From assembly GCA_017538005.1 (NCBI GenBank), contig JAFYJR010000017.1, positions 1 through 5,936 of the forward strand: a stretch of 5,936 nucleotides of DNA, in the 5' to 3' direction. Positions 5,591 to 5,936 of the stretch are shown piece by piece. A model generated the notes under the pieces. That model did not search any database, was not told the DNA's origin, and was given only the letters and a program-made list of their open reading frames with translations. The position numbers and the translations under genes are program-made. The DNA comes from Clostridia bacterium. Lineage in GTDB: Bacteria; Bacillota; Clostridia; Oscillospirales; Acutalibacteraceae. Each line of letters starts with the position of its first letter. The first letter of the stretch is position 1.

Positions 5591-5936
5591 ATGCTATCAG
5601 TAACAAAGCGAGTAAAAATGGTATCTCAGCCAAAGGGAGGATATGTTCCAAAATCTCTTGTTAAGGTTGAACACTATATTGATAATAATCAAATTAAAGA
5701 TGTTAATGTAACATTATCTTCTATACAAGGTCTTGCAGTAGATTATTTGACAAGATTTATGTTGTTTGGGGACAAAACCAAGGCGTTTGATATACCAATT
5801 AGAGGGGCAAAACTTATTGATGATGCATATGAAAATAATTGTGAATCAGATAATGTGATGCATTTGCTAAAAGATGTAACTGGTCTGGATAGAAAATCTG
5901 TCATTAGTACGTGTCGAATTGTTTGCTATGATTCTG
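5591..5936 (+). CDS. Unidentified protein, N-terminal part (runs off the window)
   Basis: An open frame of 115 codons starts at ATG 5591, preceded by AAAGGAG at 5577-5583 (7-base spacing), and continues past the window end with no stop. The product begins MLSVTKRVKMVSQPKGGYVP, then has SIQGLAVDYLTRFMLFGDKT (about 49-68) and ends near STCRIVCYDS. No signal peptide or membrane helix is seen. I cannot assign a function. The GLAVDYLTRFM and C-R/K-x-V-x-YD pattern recalls a group of Firmicute hypothetical proteins that I remember as having a nuclease-like C-terminal half. That part is outside the window and the recollection is unverified. Codon use (frequent AAT, ATA, AGA, TTA) and low GC differ from the upstream genes, consistent with foreign or accessory origin. 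Confidence 0.75.
   Translation, partial: MLSVTKRVKMVSQPKGGYVPKSLVKVEHYIDNNQIKDVNVTLSSIQGLAVDYLTRFMLFGDKTKAFDIPIRGAKLIDDAYENNCESDNVMHLLKDVTGLDRKSVISTCRIVCYDS

Overview
The window looks like chromosomal DNA from a Clostridia-type Firmicute, possibly of the gut Lachnospiraceae/Oscillospiraceae kind. This is an inference from strong AGGAGG-like ribosome-binding sites, tightly packed same-strand genes, Rho-independent terminators and the protein types. Nothing in the sequence fixes the species. All supported genes are on the + strand.

Left part (1-1192): the 3' end of an EamA/DMT-family membrane transporter overlaps by 4 bases (ATGA) a complete pyridoxamine/pyridoxal kinase gene. A perfect 11-bp hairpin (1167-1192) closes this unit.

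Middle part (1176-5505): a near-consensus promoter (TTGTTA-17-TATAAT, 1176-1204), whose -35 box lies in the loop side of that hairpin, appears to start a three-gene unit. The first gene is a 566-residue DUF362-type protein with a cysteine-rich C-terminal region. It is followed by two paralogous M28-family metallopeptidases (415 and 410 residues). Both peptidases keep every expected zinc-binding and catalytic residue, but two pairs of membrane helices are threaded into the catalytic fold. One pair sits between the first zinc ligand (HxD) and the bridging Asp. The two genes are 2 bases apart, and the second has its Shine-Dalgarno inside the first. A strong terminator (5469-5505) ends the unit.

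Right part (5506-5936): base composition drops sharply to about 30% GC by hand count. A separate promoter (ATGACA-17-TATGAT) and a clear RBS lead into an unidentified gene that runs off the window. This may be the edge of an accessory or transferred segment.

The most noteworthy item is the tandem pair of membrane-threaded M28 peptidases coupled to a DUF362 cysteine-rich protein. No function for this trio can be stated from sequence alone. No RNA genes, CRISPR arrays or insertion sequences were seen.
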